Assembly: GCA_036172665.1 (NCBI GenBank)
Contig: JAYKNF010000015.1
Span: forward strand, 1,550,001-1,614,000
Direction of reading: 5' to 3'
DNA: 64,000 nucleotides
Origin: Prosopocoilus inquinatus
Lineage: Eukaryota; Arthropoda; Insecta; Coleoptera; Lucanidae
Every line of letters begins with the position of its first letter. The stretch's first letter is position 1. The notes beneath the pieces are model-generated. The model had not been told where the DNA came from. It saw only the letters and a program-made list of their open reading frames with translations, and searched no databases. A program made the position numbers and the translations under genes. Positions 9,876 through 22,896 of this stretch are shown in pieces.

Positions 9876-12025
9876 GGCGACGGATAATCGCGTCGGTTCG
9901 ATTTTTCGATCGAAGATGGCGCTGCAATGATCGGAATCGGACGCGTCGAACGTAAACCCGGGTTGTCGCGTATCAAACGAAAGGTCTCGCCGAGCGGCGA
10001 CGGAAAATCGCGTCGGTTCGATTTTTCGATCGAAGATGGCGCTGCAATGATCGAAATCGGACGCGTCGAACGTAAACCCGGATTGTCGCGTATCAAACGA
10101 AAGGTCTCGCCGAGCGGCGACGGAAAATCGCGTCGGCTTGATTTTTCGATCGAAGATGGCGCTGCAATGATCGAAACTGCACGCGTCGAACGTAAAAACG
10201 GGTTGTCGCGCATCAAACGAAAGGTCTCGCCGAGCGGCGACGGAAAATCGCGTCGGTTCGATTTTTCGACCGAAGATGGCGCTGCAATGATCGAAATCGA
10301 ACGCGTCGAACGTAAACCCGGATTGTCGCATATCAAACGAAAGGTCTCTCCGAGCGGCGACGGAAAATCGCGTCGGTTCGATTTTTCGATCGAAGATGGC
10401 GCTGCAATGATCGAAACTGGACGCGTCGAACGTAAACCCGGGTTGTCGCGCATCAAACGAAAGGTCTCGCCGAGCGGCGACGGAAAATCGCGTCGGTTCG
10501 ATTTTTCGATCTAAGATGGCGCTGCAATGATCGAAATCGGACGCGTCGAACGTAAAATCGGATTGTCGCGTATCAAACGAAAGGTCTCGCCGAGCGGCGA
10601 CGGAAAATCGCGTCGGTTCGATTTTTGATCGAAGATGGCGCTGCAATGATCGAAACTGGACGCGTCGAACGTAAACCCGGGTTGTCGCGTATCAAACGAA
10701 AGGTCTCGCCGAGCGGCGACGGAAAATCGCGTCGGTTCGATTTTTCGATCGAAGATGGCGCTGCAATGATCGAAACTGGACGCGTCGAACGTAAACCCGG
10801 GTTGTCGCGCATCAAACGAAAGGTCTCGCCGAGCGGCGACGGAAAATCGCGTCGGTTCGATTTTTCGATCGAAGATGGCGCTGCAATGATCAAAACTGGA
10901 CGCGTCGAACGTAAACCCGGGTTGTCGCGTATCAAACGAAAGGTCTCGCCGAGCGGCGAAGGAAAATCGCGTCGGTTCGATTTTTCGATCGAAGATGGCG
11001 CTGCAATGATCGAAATCGGACGCGTCGAACGTAATCCCGGATTGTTGCGCATCAAACGAAAGGTCTCGCCGAGCGGCGACGGAAAATCGCGTCGGCTTGA
11101 TTTTTCGATCGAAGATGGCGCTGCAATGATCGAAATCGAACGCGTCGAACGTAAACCCGGGTTGTCGCGGATCAAACGAAAGGTCTCGCCGAGCGGCGAC
11201 GGAAAATCGCGTCGGTTCGATTTTTGATCGAAGATGGCGCTGCAATGATCGAAAGTGGACGCGTCGAACGTAAACCCGGGTTGTCGTGCATCAAACGAAA
11301 GGTCTCGCCGAGCGGCGACGGAAAATCGCTTCGGTTCGATTTTTCGATCGAAGATGGCGCTGCAATGATCGAAATCGGACGCGTCGAACGTAAACCCGGA
11401 TTGTCGCCCATCAAACGAAAGGTCTCGCCGAGCGGCGACGGAAAATCGCGTCGGTTCGATTTTTCGATCGAAGATGGCGCTGCAATAATCGAAATCGAAC
11501 GCGTCGAACGTAAACCCGGGTTGTCGCGTATCAAACGAAAGGTCTCGCCGAGCGGCGACAGAAAATCGCGTCGGTTTGATTTTTCGATCGAAGATGGCGC
11601 TGCAATGATCGAAATCGGACGCGTCGAACGTAAACCCGGATTGTCGCGTATCAAACGAAAGGTCTCGCCGAGCGGCGACGGAAAATCGCGTCGGTTTGAT
11701 TTTTCGATCGAAGATGGCGCTGCAATGATCGAAATCGGACGCGTCGAACGTAAACCCGGATTGTCGCGTATCAAACGAAAGGTCTCGCCGAGCGGCGACG
11801 GAAAATCGCGTCGGTTCGATTTTTTGATCGAAGATGGCGCTGCAATGATCGAAACTGGACGCGTCGAACGTAGACCCGGGTTGTCGCGCATCAAACGAAA
11901 GGTCTCGCCGAGGGGCGACGGAAAATCGGGTCGGCTCGATTTTTCGATCGAAGATGGCGCTGCAATAATCGAAATCGAACGCGTCGAACGTAAACCCGGA
12001 TTGTCGCCTATCAAACGAAAGGTCT
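9876..12025 (+). repeat. Monomer array 4 (18 monomers)
   Basis: 18 x 120 minus 8 minus 2; short monomers near 10625 and 11224. It differs from the canonical order by a fused monomer with GGCGAAGG (about 10955-10970) that jumps from the AAAACTGG class directly to the AATCCCGG class, losing one monomer. The same fused form recurs in arrays 5 and 7, so it was copied after the event. Confidence 0.94.
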
Positions 12026-12532
12026 AAATCGATCGCGTCGAATTCTTTCCGACGTAGAAGAAAGTAGCTTCACGAACGTAACGTTTACCACATGGCGAGA
12101 GATATACGGGGTGATATCGAAAATGTGACACGAACGCGTGTGTAACAGTGAAAAAGTGTTTCCACTGAAATAAAGTAAGTGTTAAAAACAACGGAAAACC
12201 TCCAAATTCCATTTCTCCGATGTTACTCTGGCAATAGGAAAAAAGGTTATAAGACGATCGCGTCGGCGGCGGCGGCGGCGTCGTTTTGCCGGTTAAATTC
12301 TTCACGATTTGCATTGTGCCGTCGCGTGTACGCTCGACCGAACGCGTCGAGATTTTGACGGAGCTCATTTGAATTTGCCGCCGCGTAAAAGATGGGATCG
12401 ACGAGGGTTGGTTGGCAACGATAGCGCGACACGCGCAGTAAGGAAACCTTGACACTTGACATATATAATATTATATCTGTACGGCCAGTCGAGGGGCCGT
12501 AGCCCCGGAGATCGGTTGGGGGGGGGGGGTTG
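12026..12532 (+). repeat. Interspersed block copy 5 (type A)
   Basis: Type A markers and (GGC)5. AT palindrome 12463-12476, hairpin pair 12480-12506, 12-G run 12518-12529 followed by TTGGG. Confidence 0.92.
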
Positions 12533-15500
12533 GGCGACGGATAATCGCGTCGGTTCGATTTTTCGATCGAAGATGGCGCTGCAATGATCGGAATCGGACG
12601 CGTCGAACGTAAACCCGGGTTGTCGCGTATCAAACGAAAGGTCTCGCCGAGCGGCGACGGAAAATCGCGTCGGTTCGATTTTTCGATCGAAGATGGCGCT
12701 GCAATGATCGAAATCGGACGCGTCGAACGTAAACCCGGATTGTCGCGTATCAAACGAAAGGTCTCGCCGAGCGGCGACGGAAAATCGCGTCGGCTTGATT
12801 TTTCGATCGAAGATGGCGCTGCAATGATCGAAACTGCACGCGTCGAACGTAAAAACGGGTTGTCGCGCATCAAACGAAAGGTCTCGCCGAGCGGCGACGG
12901 AAAATCGCGTCGGTTCGATTTTTCGACCGAAGATGGCGCTGCAATGATCGAAATCGAACGCGTCGAACGTAAACCCGGATTGTCGCATATCAAACGAAAG
13001 GTCTCTCCGAGCGGCGACGGAAAATCGCGTCGGTTCGATTTTTCGATCTAAGATGGCGCTGCAATGATCGAAATCGGACGCGTCGAACGTAAAATCGGAT
13101 TGTCGCGTATCAAACGAAAGGTCTCGCCGAGCGGCGACGGAAAATCGCGTCGGTTCGATTTTTGATCGAAGATGGCGCTGCAATGATCGAAACTGAACGC
13201 GTCGAACGTAAACCCGGGTTGTCGCGTATCAAACGAAAGGTCTCGCCGAGCGGCGACGGAAAATCGCGTCGGTTCGATTTTTCGATCGAAGATGGCGCTG
13301 CAATGATCGAAACTGGACGCGTCGAACGTAAACCCGGGTTGTCGCGCATCAAACGAAAGGTCTCGCCGAGCGGCGACGGAAAATCGCGTCGGTTCGATTT
13401 TTCGATCGAAGATGGCGCTGCAATGATCAAAACTGGACGCGTCGAACGTAAACCCGGGTTGTCGCGTATCAAACGAAAGGTCTCGCCGAGCGGCGACGGA
13501 AAATCGCGTCGCTTCGATTTTTCGATCGAAGATGGCGCTGCAATGATCGAAATCGGACGCGTCGAACGTAAACCCGGGTTGTCGCGTATCAAACGAAAGG
13601 TCTCGCCGAGCGGCGACGGAAAATCGCGTCGGTTCGATTTTTCGATCGAAGATGGCGCTGCAATGATCGAAATCGGACGCGTCGAACGTAATCCCGGATT
13701 GTTGCGCATCAAACGAAAGGTCTCGCCGAGCGGCGACGGAAAATCGCGTCGGCTTGATTTTTCGATCGAAGATGGCGCTGCAATGATCGAAATCGAACGC
13801 GTCGAACGTAAACCCGGGTTGTCGCGGATCAAACGAAAGGTCTCGCCGAGCGGCGACGGAAAATCGCGTCGGTTCGATTTTTGATCGAAGATGGCGCTGC
13901 AATGATCGAAAGTGGACGCGTCGAACGTAAACCCGGGTTGTCGTGCATCAAACGAAAGGTCTCGCCGAGCGGCGACGGAAAATCGCTTCGGTTCGATTTT
14001 TCGATCGAAGATGGCGCTGCAATTATCGAAATCGGACGCGTCGAACGTAAACACGGATTGTCGCGTATCAAACGACAGGTCTCGCCGAGCGGCGACGGAA
14101 AATCGCGTCGGTTCGATTTTTCGATCGAAGATGGCGCTGCAATGATCGAAACTGGACGCGTCGAACGTAAACCCGGGTTGTCGCGCATCAAACGAAAGGT
14201 CTCGCCGAGCGGCGACGGAAAATCGCGTCGGTTCGATTTTTCGATCTAAGATGGCGCTGCAATGATCGAAATCGGACGCGTCGAACGTAAAATCGGATTG
14301 TCGCGTATCAAACGAAAGGACTCGCCGAGCGGCGACGGAAAATCGCGTCGGTTCGATTTTTTGATCGAAGATGGCGCTGCAATGATCGAAACTGGACGCG
14401 TCGAACGTAAACCCGGGTTGTCGCGTATCAAACGAAAGGTCTCGCCGAGCGGCAACGGAAAATCGCGTCGGTTCGATTTTTCGATCGAAGATGGCGCTGC
14501 AATGATCGAAACTGGACGCGTCGAACGTAAACCCGGGTTGTCGCGCATCAAACGAAAGGTCTCGCCGAGCGGCGACGGAAAATCGCGTCGGTTCGATTTT
14601 TCGATCGAAGATGGCGCTGCAATGATCGAAACTGGACGCGTCGAACGTAAACCCGAGTTGTCGCGTATCAAACGAAAGGTCTCGCCGAGCGGCGACGGAA
14701 AATCGCGTCGGTTCGATTTTTCGATCGAAGATGGCGCTGCAATGATCGGAATCGGACGCGTCGAACGTAAACCCGGGTTGTCGCGTATCAAACGAAAGGT
14801 CTCGCCGAGCGGCGACGGAAAATCGCGTCGGTTCGATTTTTCGATCGAAGATGGCGCTGCAATGATCGAAATCGGACGCGTCGAACGTAAACCCGGATTG
14901 TCGCGTATCAAACGAAAGGTCTCGCCGAGCGGCGACGGAAAATCGCGTCGGCTTGATTTTTCGATCGAAGATGGCGCTGCAATGATCGAAACTGCACGCG
15001 TCGAACGTAAAAACGGGTTGTCGCGCATCAAACGAAAGGTCTCGCCGAGCGGCGACGGAAAATCGCGTCGGTTCGATTTTTCGACCGAAGATGGCGCTGC
15101 AATGATCGAAATCGAACGCGTCGAACGTAAACCCGGATTGTCGCATATCAAACGAAAGGTCTCTCCGAGCGGCGACGGAAAATCGCGTCGGTTCGATTTT
15201 TCGATCGAAGATGGCGCTGCAATGATCGAAACTGGACGCGTCGAACGTAAACCCGGGTTGTCGCGCATCAAACGAAAGGTCTCGCCGAGCGGCGACGGAA
15301 AATCGCGTCGGTTCGATTTTTCGATCTAAGATGGCGCTGCAATGATCGAAATCGGACGCGTCGAACGTAAAATCGGATTGTCGCGTATCAAACGAAAGGT
15401 CTCGCCGAGCGGCGACGGAAAATCGCGTCGGTTCGATTTTTGATCGAAGATGGCGCTGCAATGATCGAAACTGGACGCGTCGAACGTAAACCCGGGTTGT

Positions 15501-16720
15501 CGCGTATCAAACGAAAGGTCTCGCCGAGCGGCGACGGAAAATCGCGTCGGTTCGATTTTTCGATCGAAGATGGCGCTGCAATGATCGAAACTGGACGCGT
15601 CGAACGTAAACCCGGGTTGTCGCGCATCAAACGAAAGGTCTCGCCGAGCGGCGACGGAAAATCGCGTCGGTTCGATTTTTCGATCGAAGATGGCGCTGCA
15701 ATGATCAAAACTGGACGCGTCGAACGTAAACCCGGGTTGTCGCGTATCAAACGAAAGGTCTCGCCGAGCGGCGAAGGAAAATCGCGTCGGTTCGATTTTT
15801 CGATCGAAGATGGCGCTGCAATGATCGAAATCGGACGCGTCGAACGTAATCCCGGATTGTTGCGCATCAAACGAAAGGTCTCGCCGAGCGGCGACGGAAA
15901 ATCGCGTCGGCTTGATTTTTCGATCGAAGATGGCGCTGCAATGATCGAAATCGAACGCGTCGAACGTAAACCCGGGTTGTCGCGGATCAAACGAAAGGTC
16001 TCGCCGAGCGGCGACGGAAAATCGCGTCGGTTCGATTTTTGATCGAAGATGGCGCTGCAATGATCGAAAGTGGACGCGTCGAACGTAAACCCGGGTTGTC
16101 GTGCATCAAACGAAAGGTCTCGCCGAGCGGCGACGGAAAATCGCTTCGGTTCGATTTTTCGATCGAAGATGGCGCTGCAATGATCGAAATCGGACGCGTC
16201 GAACGTAAACCCGGATTGTCGCCCATCAAACGAAAGGTCTCGCCGAGCGGCGACGGAAAATCGCGTCGGTTCGATTTTTCGATCGAAGATGGCGCTGCAA
16301 TGATCGAAATCGGACGCGTCGAACGTAAACCCGGATTGTCGCGTATCAAACGAAAGGTCTCGCCGAGCGGCGACGGAAAATCGCGTCGGTTTGATTTTTC
16401 GATCGAAGATGGCGCTGCAATGATCGAAATCGGACGCGTCGAACGTAAACCCGGATTGTCGCGTATCAAACGAAAGGTCTCGCCGAGCGGCGACGGAAAA
16501 TCGCGTCGGTTCGATTTTTTGATCGAAGATGGCGCTGCAATGATCGAAACTGGACGCGTCGAACGTAGACCCGGGTTGTCGCGCATCAAACGAAAGGTCT
16601 CGCCGAGGGGCGACGGAAAATCGGGTCGGCTCGATTTTTCGATCGAAGATGGCGCTGCAATAATCGAAATCGAACGCGTCGAACGTAAACCCGGATTGTC
16701 GCCTATCAAACGAAAGGTCT
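12533..16720 (+). repeat. Monomer array 5 (35 monomers, two HOR units without a block between)
   Basis: 35 x 120 minus 8 minus 4; short monomers near 13162, 13881, 15440 and 16039. The HOR-head monomer ATCGGAATCGG appears a second time at 14746 but here follows an ordinary monomer, so one HOR boundary has no block. A GACAGGTC variant (about 14074) is specific to this array and array 8. Confidence 0.94.
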
Positions 16721-17227
16721 AAATCGATCGCGTCGAATTCTTTCCGACGTAGAAGAAAGTAGCTTCACGAACGTAACGTTTACCACATGGCGAGAGATAT
16801 ACGGGGTGATATCGAAAATGTGACACGAACGCGTGTGTAACAGTGAAAAAGTGTTTCCACTGAAATAAAGTAAGTGTTAAAAACAACGGAAAACCTCCAA
16901 ATTCCATTTCTCCGATGTTACTCTGGCAATAGGAAAAAAGGTTATAAGACGATCGCGTCGGCGGCGGCGGCGGCGTCGTTTTGCCGGTTAAATTCTTCAC
17001 GATTTGCATTGTGCCGTCGCGTGTACGCTCGACCGAACGCGTCGAGATTTTGACGGAGCTCATTTGAATTTGCCGCCGCGTAAAAGATGGGATCGACGAG
17101 GGTTGGTTGGCAACGATAGCGCGACACGCGCAGTAAGGAAACCTTGACACTTGACATATATAATATTATATCTGTACGGCCAGTCGAGGGGCCGTAGCCC
17201 CGGAGATCGGTTGGGGGGGGGGGGTTG
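16721..17227 (+). repeat. Interspersed block copy 6 (type A)
   Basis: Type A markers and (GGC)5. AT palindrome 17158-17171, hairpin pair 17175-17201, 12-G run 17213-17224 followed by TTGGG. Confidence 0.92.
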
Positions 17228-19736
17228 GGCGACGGATAATCGCGTCGGTTCGATTTTTCGATCGAAGATGGCGCTGCAATGATCGGAATCGGACGCGTCG
17301 AACGTAAACCCGGGTTGTCGCGTATCAAACGAAAGGTCTCGCCGAGCGGCGACGGAAAATCGCGTCGGTTCGATTTTTCGATCGAAGATGGCGCTGCAAT
17401 GATCGAAATCGGACGCGTCGAACGTAAACCCGGATTGTCGCGTATCAAACGAAAGGTCTCGTAGAGCGGCGACGGAAAATCGCGTCGGCTTGATTTTTCG
17501 ATCGAAGATGGCGCTGCAATGATCGAAACTGCACGCGTCGAACGTAAAAACGGGTTGTCGCGCATCAAACGAAAGGTCTCGCCGAGCGGCGACGGAAAAT
17601 CGCGTCGGTTCGATTTTTCGACCGAAGATGGCGCTGCAATGATCGAAATCGAACGCGTCGAACGTAAACCCGGATTGTCGCATATCAAACGAAAGGTCTC
17701 TCCGAGCGGCGACGGAAAATCGCGTCGGTTCGATTTTTCGATCGAAGATGGCGCTGCAATGATCGAAACTGGACGCGTCGAACGTAAACCCGGGTTGTCG
17801 CGCATCAAACGAAAGGTCTCGCCGAGCGGCGACGGAAAATCGCGTCGGTTCGATTTTTCGATCTAAGATGGCGCTGCAATGATCGAAATCGGACGCGTCG
17901 AACGTAAAATCGGATTGTCGCGTATCAAACGAAAGGTCTCGCCGAGCGGCGACGGAAAATCGCGTCGGTTCGATTTTTGATCGAAGATGGCGCTGCAATG
18001 ATCGAAACTGAACGCGTCGAACGTAAACCCGGGTTGTCGCGTATCAAACGAAAGGTCTCGCCGAGCGGCGACGGAAAATCGCGTCGGTTCGATTTTTCGA
18101 TCGAAGATGGCGCTGCAATGATCGAAACTGGACGCGTCGAACGTAAACCCGGGTTGTCGCGCATCAAACGAAAGGTCTCGCCGAGCGGCGACGGAAAATC
18201 GCGTCGGTTCGATTTTTCGATCGAAGATGGCGCTGCAATGATCAAAACTGGACGCGTCGAACGTAAACCCGGGTTGTCGCGTATCAAACGAAAGGTCTCG
18301 CCGAGCGGCGACGGAAAATCGCGTCGCTTCGATTTTTCGATCGAAGATGGCGCTGCAATGATCGAAATCGGACGCGTCGAACGTAAACCCGGGTTGTCGC
18401 GTATCAAACGAAAGGTCTCGCCGAGCGGCGACGGAAAATCGCGTCGGTTCGATTTTTCGATCGAAGATGGCGCTGCAATGATCGAAATCGGACGCGTCGA
18501 ACGTAATCCCGGATTGTTGCGCATCAAACGAAAGGTCTCGCCGAGCGGCGACGGAAAATCGCGTCGGCTTGATTTTTCGATCGAAGATGGCGCTGCAATG
18601 ATCGAAATCGAACGCGTCGAACGTAAACCCGGGTTGTCGCGGATCAAACGAAAGGTCTCGCCGAGCGGCGACGGAAAATCGCGTCGGTTCGATTTTTGAT
18701 CGAAGATGGCGCTGCAATGATCGAAATCGGACGCGTCGAACGTAATCCCGGATTGTTGCGCATCAAACGAAAGGTCTCGCCGAGCGGCGACGGAAAATCG
18801 CGTCGGCTTGATTTTTCGATCGAAGATGGCGCTGCAATGATCGAAATCGAACGCGTCGAACGTAAACCCCGGTTGTCGCGGATCAAACGAAAGGTCTCGC
18901 CGAGCGGCGACGGAAAATCGCGTCGGTTCGATTTTTGATCGAAGATGGCGCTGCAATGATCGAAAGTGGACGCGTCGAACGTAAACCCGGGTTGTCGTGC
19001 ATCAAACGAAAGGTCTCGCCGAGCGGCGACGGAAAATCGCTTCGGTTCGATTTTTCGATCGAAGATGGCGCTGCAATGATCGAAATCGGACGCGTCGAAC
19101 GTAAACCCGGGTTGTCGCCCATCAAACGAAAGGTCTCGCCGAGCGGCGACGGAAAATCGCGTCGGTTCGATTTTTCGATCGAAGATGGCGCTGCAATAAT
19201 CGAAATCGAACGCGTCGAATGTAAACCCGGGTTGTCGCGTATCAAACGAAAGGTCTCGCCGAGCGGCGACAGAAAATCGCGTCGGTTTGATTTTTCGATC
19301 GAAGATGGCGCTGCAATGATCGAAATCGGACGCGTCGAACGTAAACCCGGATTGTCGCGTATCAAACGAAAGGTCTCGCCGAGCGGCGACGGAAAATCGC
19401 GTCGGTTTGATTTTTCGATCGAAGATGGCGCTGCAATGATCGAAATCGGACGCGTCGAACGTAAACCCGGATTGTCGCGTATCAAACGAAAGGTCTCGCC
19501 GAGCGGCGACGGAAAATCGCGTCGGTTCGATTTTTTGATCGAAGATGGCGCTACAATGATCGAAACTGGACGCGTCGAACGTAGACCCGGGTTGTCGCGC
19601 ATCAAACGAAAGGTCTCGCCGAGGGGCGACGGAAAATCGGGTCGGCTCGATTTTTCGATCGAAGATGGCGCTGCAATAATCGAAATCGAACGCGTCGAAC
19701 GTAAACCCGGATTGTCGCCTATCAAACGAAAGGTCT
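17228..19736 (+). repeat. Monomer array 6 (21 monomers)
   Basis: 21 x 120 minus 8 minus 3; short monomers near 17977, 18696 and 18935. The last two are only two monomers apart because a two-monomer segment (AATCCCGG class plus TCGCGGATC class) is duplicated at 18696-18934. A CC to TA change at about 17462 is unique to this array. Confidence 0.94.
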
Positions 19737-20240
19737 AAATCGATCGCGTCGAATTCTTTCCGACGTAGAAGAAAGTAGCTTCACGAACGTAACGTTTACC
19801 ACATGGCGAGAGATATACGGGGTGATATCGAAAATGTGACACGAACGCGTGTGTAACAGTGAAAAAGTGTTTCCACTGAAATAAAGTAAGTGTTAAAAAC
19901 AACGGAAAACCTCCAAATTCCATTTCTCCGATGTTACTCTGGCAATAGGAAAAAAGGTTATAAGACGATCGCGTCGGCGGCGGCGGCGGCGTCGTTTTGC
20001 CGGTTAAATTCTTCACGATTTGCATTGTGCCGTCGCGTGTACGCTCGACCGAACGCGTCGAGATTTTGACGGAGCTCATTTGAATTTGCCGCCGCGTAAA
20101 AGATGGGATCGACGAGGGTTGGTTGGCAACGATAGCGCGACACGCGCAGTAAGGAAACCTTGACACTTGACATATATAATATTATATCTGTACGGCCAGT
20201 CGAGGGGCCGTAGCCCCGGAGATCGGTTGGGGGGGGGGGG
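19737..20240 (+). repeat. Interspersed block copy 7 (type A)
   Basis: Type A markers and (GGC)5. AT palindrome 20174-20187, hairpin pair 20191-20217, 14-G run 20229-20242 without TTGGG, matching copy 4, its partner in the segmental duplication, in G-tract form. Confidence 0.92.
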
Positions 20241-22390
20241 GGCGACGGATAATCGCGTCGGTTCGATTTTTCGATCGAAGATGGCGCTGCAATGATCGGA
20301 ATCGGACGCGTCGAACGTAAACCCGGGTTGTCGCGTATCAAACGAAAGGTCTCGCCGAGCGGCGACGGAAAATCGCGTCGGTTCGATTTTTCGATCGAAG
20401 ATGGCGCTGCAATGATCGAAATCGGACGCGTCGAACGTAAACCCGGATTGTCGCGTATCAAACGAAAGGTCTCGCCGAGCGGCGACGGAAAATCGCGTCG
20501 GCTTGATTTTTCGATCGAAGATGGCGCTGCAATGATCGAAACTGCACGCGTCGAACGTAAAAACGGGTTGTCGCGCATCAAACGAAAGGTCTCGCCGAGC
20601 GGCGACGGAAAATCGCGTCGGTTCGATTTTTCGACCGAAGATGGCGCTGCAATGATCGAAATCGAACGCGTCGAACGTAAACCCGGATTGTCGCATATCA
20701 AACGAAAGGTCTCTCCGAGCGGCGACGGAAAATCGCGTCGGTTCGATTTTTCGATCGAAGATGGCGCTGCAATGATCGAAACTGGACGCGTCGAACGTAA
20801 ACCCGGGTTGTCGCGCATCAAACGAAAGGTCTCGCCGAGCGGCGACGGAAAATCGCGTCGGTTCGATTTTTCGATCTAAGATGGCGCTGCAATGATCGAA
20901 ATCGGACGCGTCGAACGTAAAATCGGATTGTCGCGTATCAAACGAAAGGTCTCGCCGAGCGGCGACGGAAAATCGCGTCGGTTCGATTTTTGATCGAAGA
21001 TGGCGCTGCAATGATCGAAACTGGACGCGTCGAACGTAAACCCGGGTTGTCGCGTATCAAACGAAAGGTCTCGCCGAGCGGCGACGGAAAATCGCGTCGG
21101 TTCGATTTTTCGATCGAAGATGGCGCTGCAATGATCGAAACTGGACGCGTCGAACGTAAACCCGGGTTGTCGCGCATCAAACGAAAGGTCTCGCCGAGCG
21201 GCGACGGAAAATCGCGTCGGTTCGATTTTTCGATCGAAGATGGCGCTGCAATGATCAAAACTGGACGCGTCGAACGTAAACCCGGGTTGTCGCGTATCAA
21301 ACGAAAGGTCTCGCCGAGCGGCGAAGGAAAATCGCGTCGGTTCGATTTTTCGATCGAAGATGGCGCTGCAATGATCGAAATCGGACGCGTCGAACGTAAT
21401 CCCGGATTGTTGCGCATCAAACGAAAGGTCTCGCCGAGCGGCGACGGAAAATCGCGTCGGCTTGATTTTTCGATCGAAGATGGCGCTGCAATGATCGAAA
21501 TCGAACGCGTCGAACGTAAACCCGGGTTGTCGCGGATCAAACGAAAGGTCTCGCCGAGCGGCGACGGAAAATCGCGTCGGTTCGATTTTTGATCGAAGAT
21601 GGCGCTGCAATGATCGAAAGTGGACGCGTCGAACGTAAACCCGGGTTGTCGTGCATCAAACGAAAGGTCTCGCCGAGCGGCGACGGAAAATCGCTTCGGT
21701 TCGATTTTTCGATCGAAGATGGCGCTGCAATGATCGAAATCGGACGCGTCGAACGTAAACCCGGATTGTCGCCCATCAAACGAAAGGTCTCGCCGAGCGG
21801 CGACGGAAAATCGCGTCGGTTCGATTTTTCGATCGAAGATGGCGCTGCAATAATCGAAATCGAACGCGTCGAACGTAAACCCGGGTTGTCGCGTATCAAA
21901 CGAAAGGTCTCGCCGAGCGGCGACAGAAAATCGCGTCGGTTTGATTTTTCGATCGAAGATGGCGCTGCAATGATCGAAATCGGACGCGTCGAACGTAAAC
22001 CCGGATTGTCGCGTATCAAACGAAAGGTCTCGCCGAGCGGCGACGGAAAATCGCGTCGGTTTGATTTTTCGATCGAAGATGGCGCTGCAATGATCGAAAT
22101 CGGACGCGTCGAACGTAAACCCGGATTGTCGCGTATCAAACGAAAGGTCTCGCCGAGCGGCGACGGAAAATCGCGTCGGTTCGATTTTTTGATCGAAGAT
22201 GGCGCTGCAATGATCGAAACTGGACGCGTCGAACGTAGACCCGGGTTGTCGCGCATCAAACGAAAGGTCTCGCCGAGGGGCGACGGAAAATCGGGTCGGC
22301 TCGATTTTTCGATCGAAGATGGCGCTGCAATAATCGAAATCGAACGCGTCGAACGTAAACCCGGATTGTCGCCTATCAAACGAAAGGTCT
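20241..22390 (+). repeat. Monomer array 7 (18 monomers)
   Basis: 18 x 120 minus 8 minus 2; short monomers near 20990 and 21589. Same monomer order as array 4, including the GGCGAAGG fused monomer (about 21320-21335). Confidence 0.94.
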
Positions 22391-22896
22391 AAATCGATCG
22401 CGTCGAATTCTTTCCGACGTAGAAGAAAGTAGCTTCACGAACGTAACGTTTACCACATGGCGAGAGATATACGGGGTGATATCGAAAATGTGACACGAAC
22501 GCGTGTGTAACAGTGAAAAAGTGTTTCCACTGAAATAAAGTAAGTGTTAAAAACAACGGAAAACCTCCAAATTCCATTTCTCCGATGTTACTCTGGCAAT
22601 AGGAAAAAAGGTTATAAGACGATCGCGTCGGCGGCGGCGGCGGCGTCGTTTTGCCGGTTAAATTCTTCACGATTTGCATTGTGCCGTCGCGTGTACGCTC
22701 GACCGAACGCGTCGAGATTTTGACGGAGCTCATTTGAATTTGCCGCCGCGTAAAAGATGGGATCGACGAGGGTTGGTTGGCAACGATAGCGCGACACGCG
22801 CAGTAAGGAAACCTTGACACTTGACATATATAATATTATATCTGTACGGCCAGTCGAGGGGCCGTAGCCCCGGAGATCGGTTGGGGGGGGGGGTTG
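22391..22896 (+). repeat. Interspersed block copy 8 (type A)
   Basis: Type A markers and (GGC)5. AT palindrome 22828-22841, hairpin pair 22845-22871, 11-G run 22883-22893 followed by TTGGG. It is the partner of copy 5 and differs from it by one G. Confidence 0.92.

Larger units (their letters stand above)
8330..15770 (+). repeat. Segmental duplication, left copy (about 7.4 kb)
   Basis: Monomer order, both blocks (copies 4 and 5), short-monomer positions and class variants match 18696-26134, at an offset of 10,366 falling to 10,364 only because G-runs differ by one base each (15 versus 14, 12 versus 11). I noticed four single-base differences, seen in the right copy at 18870, 19220, 24264 and 25570; the comparison was by eye and not exhaustive. 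The right edge is where the GGCGAAGG fused monomer appears here (15773) and not there. Confidence 0.8.
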
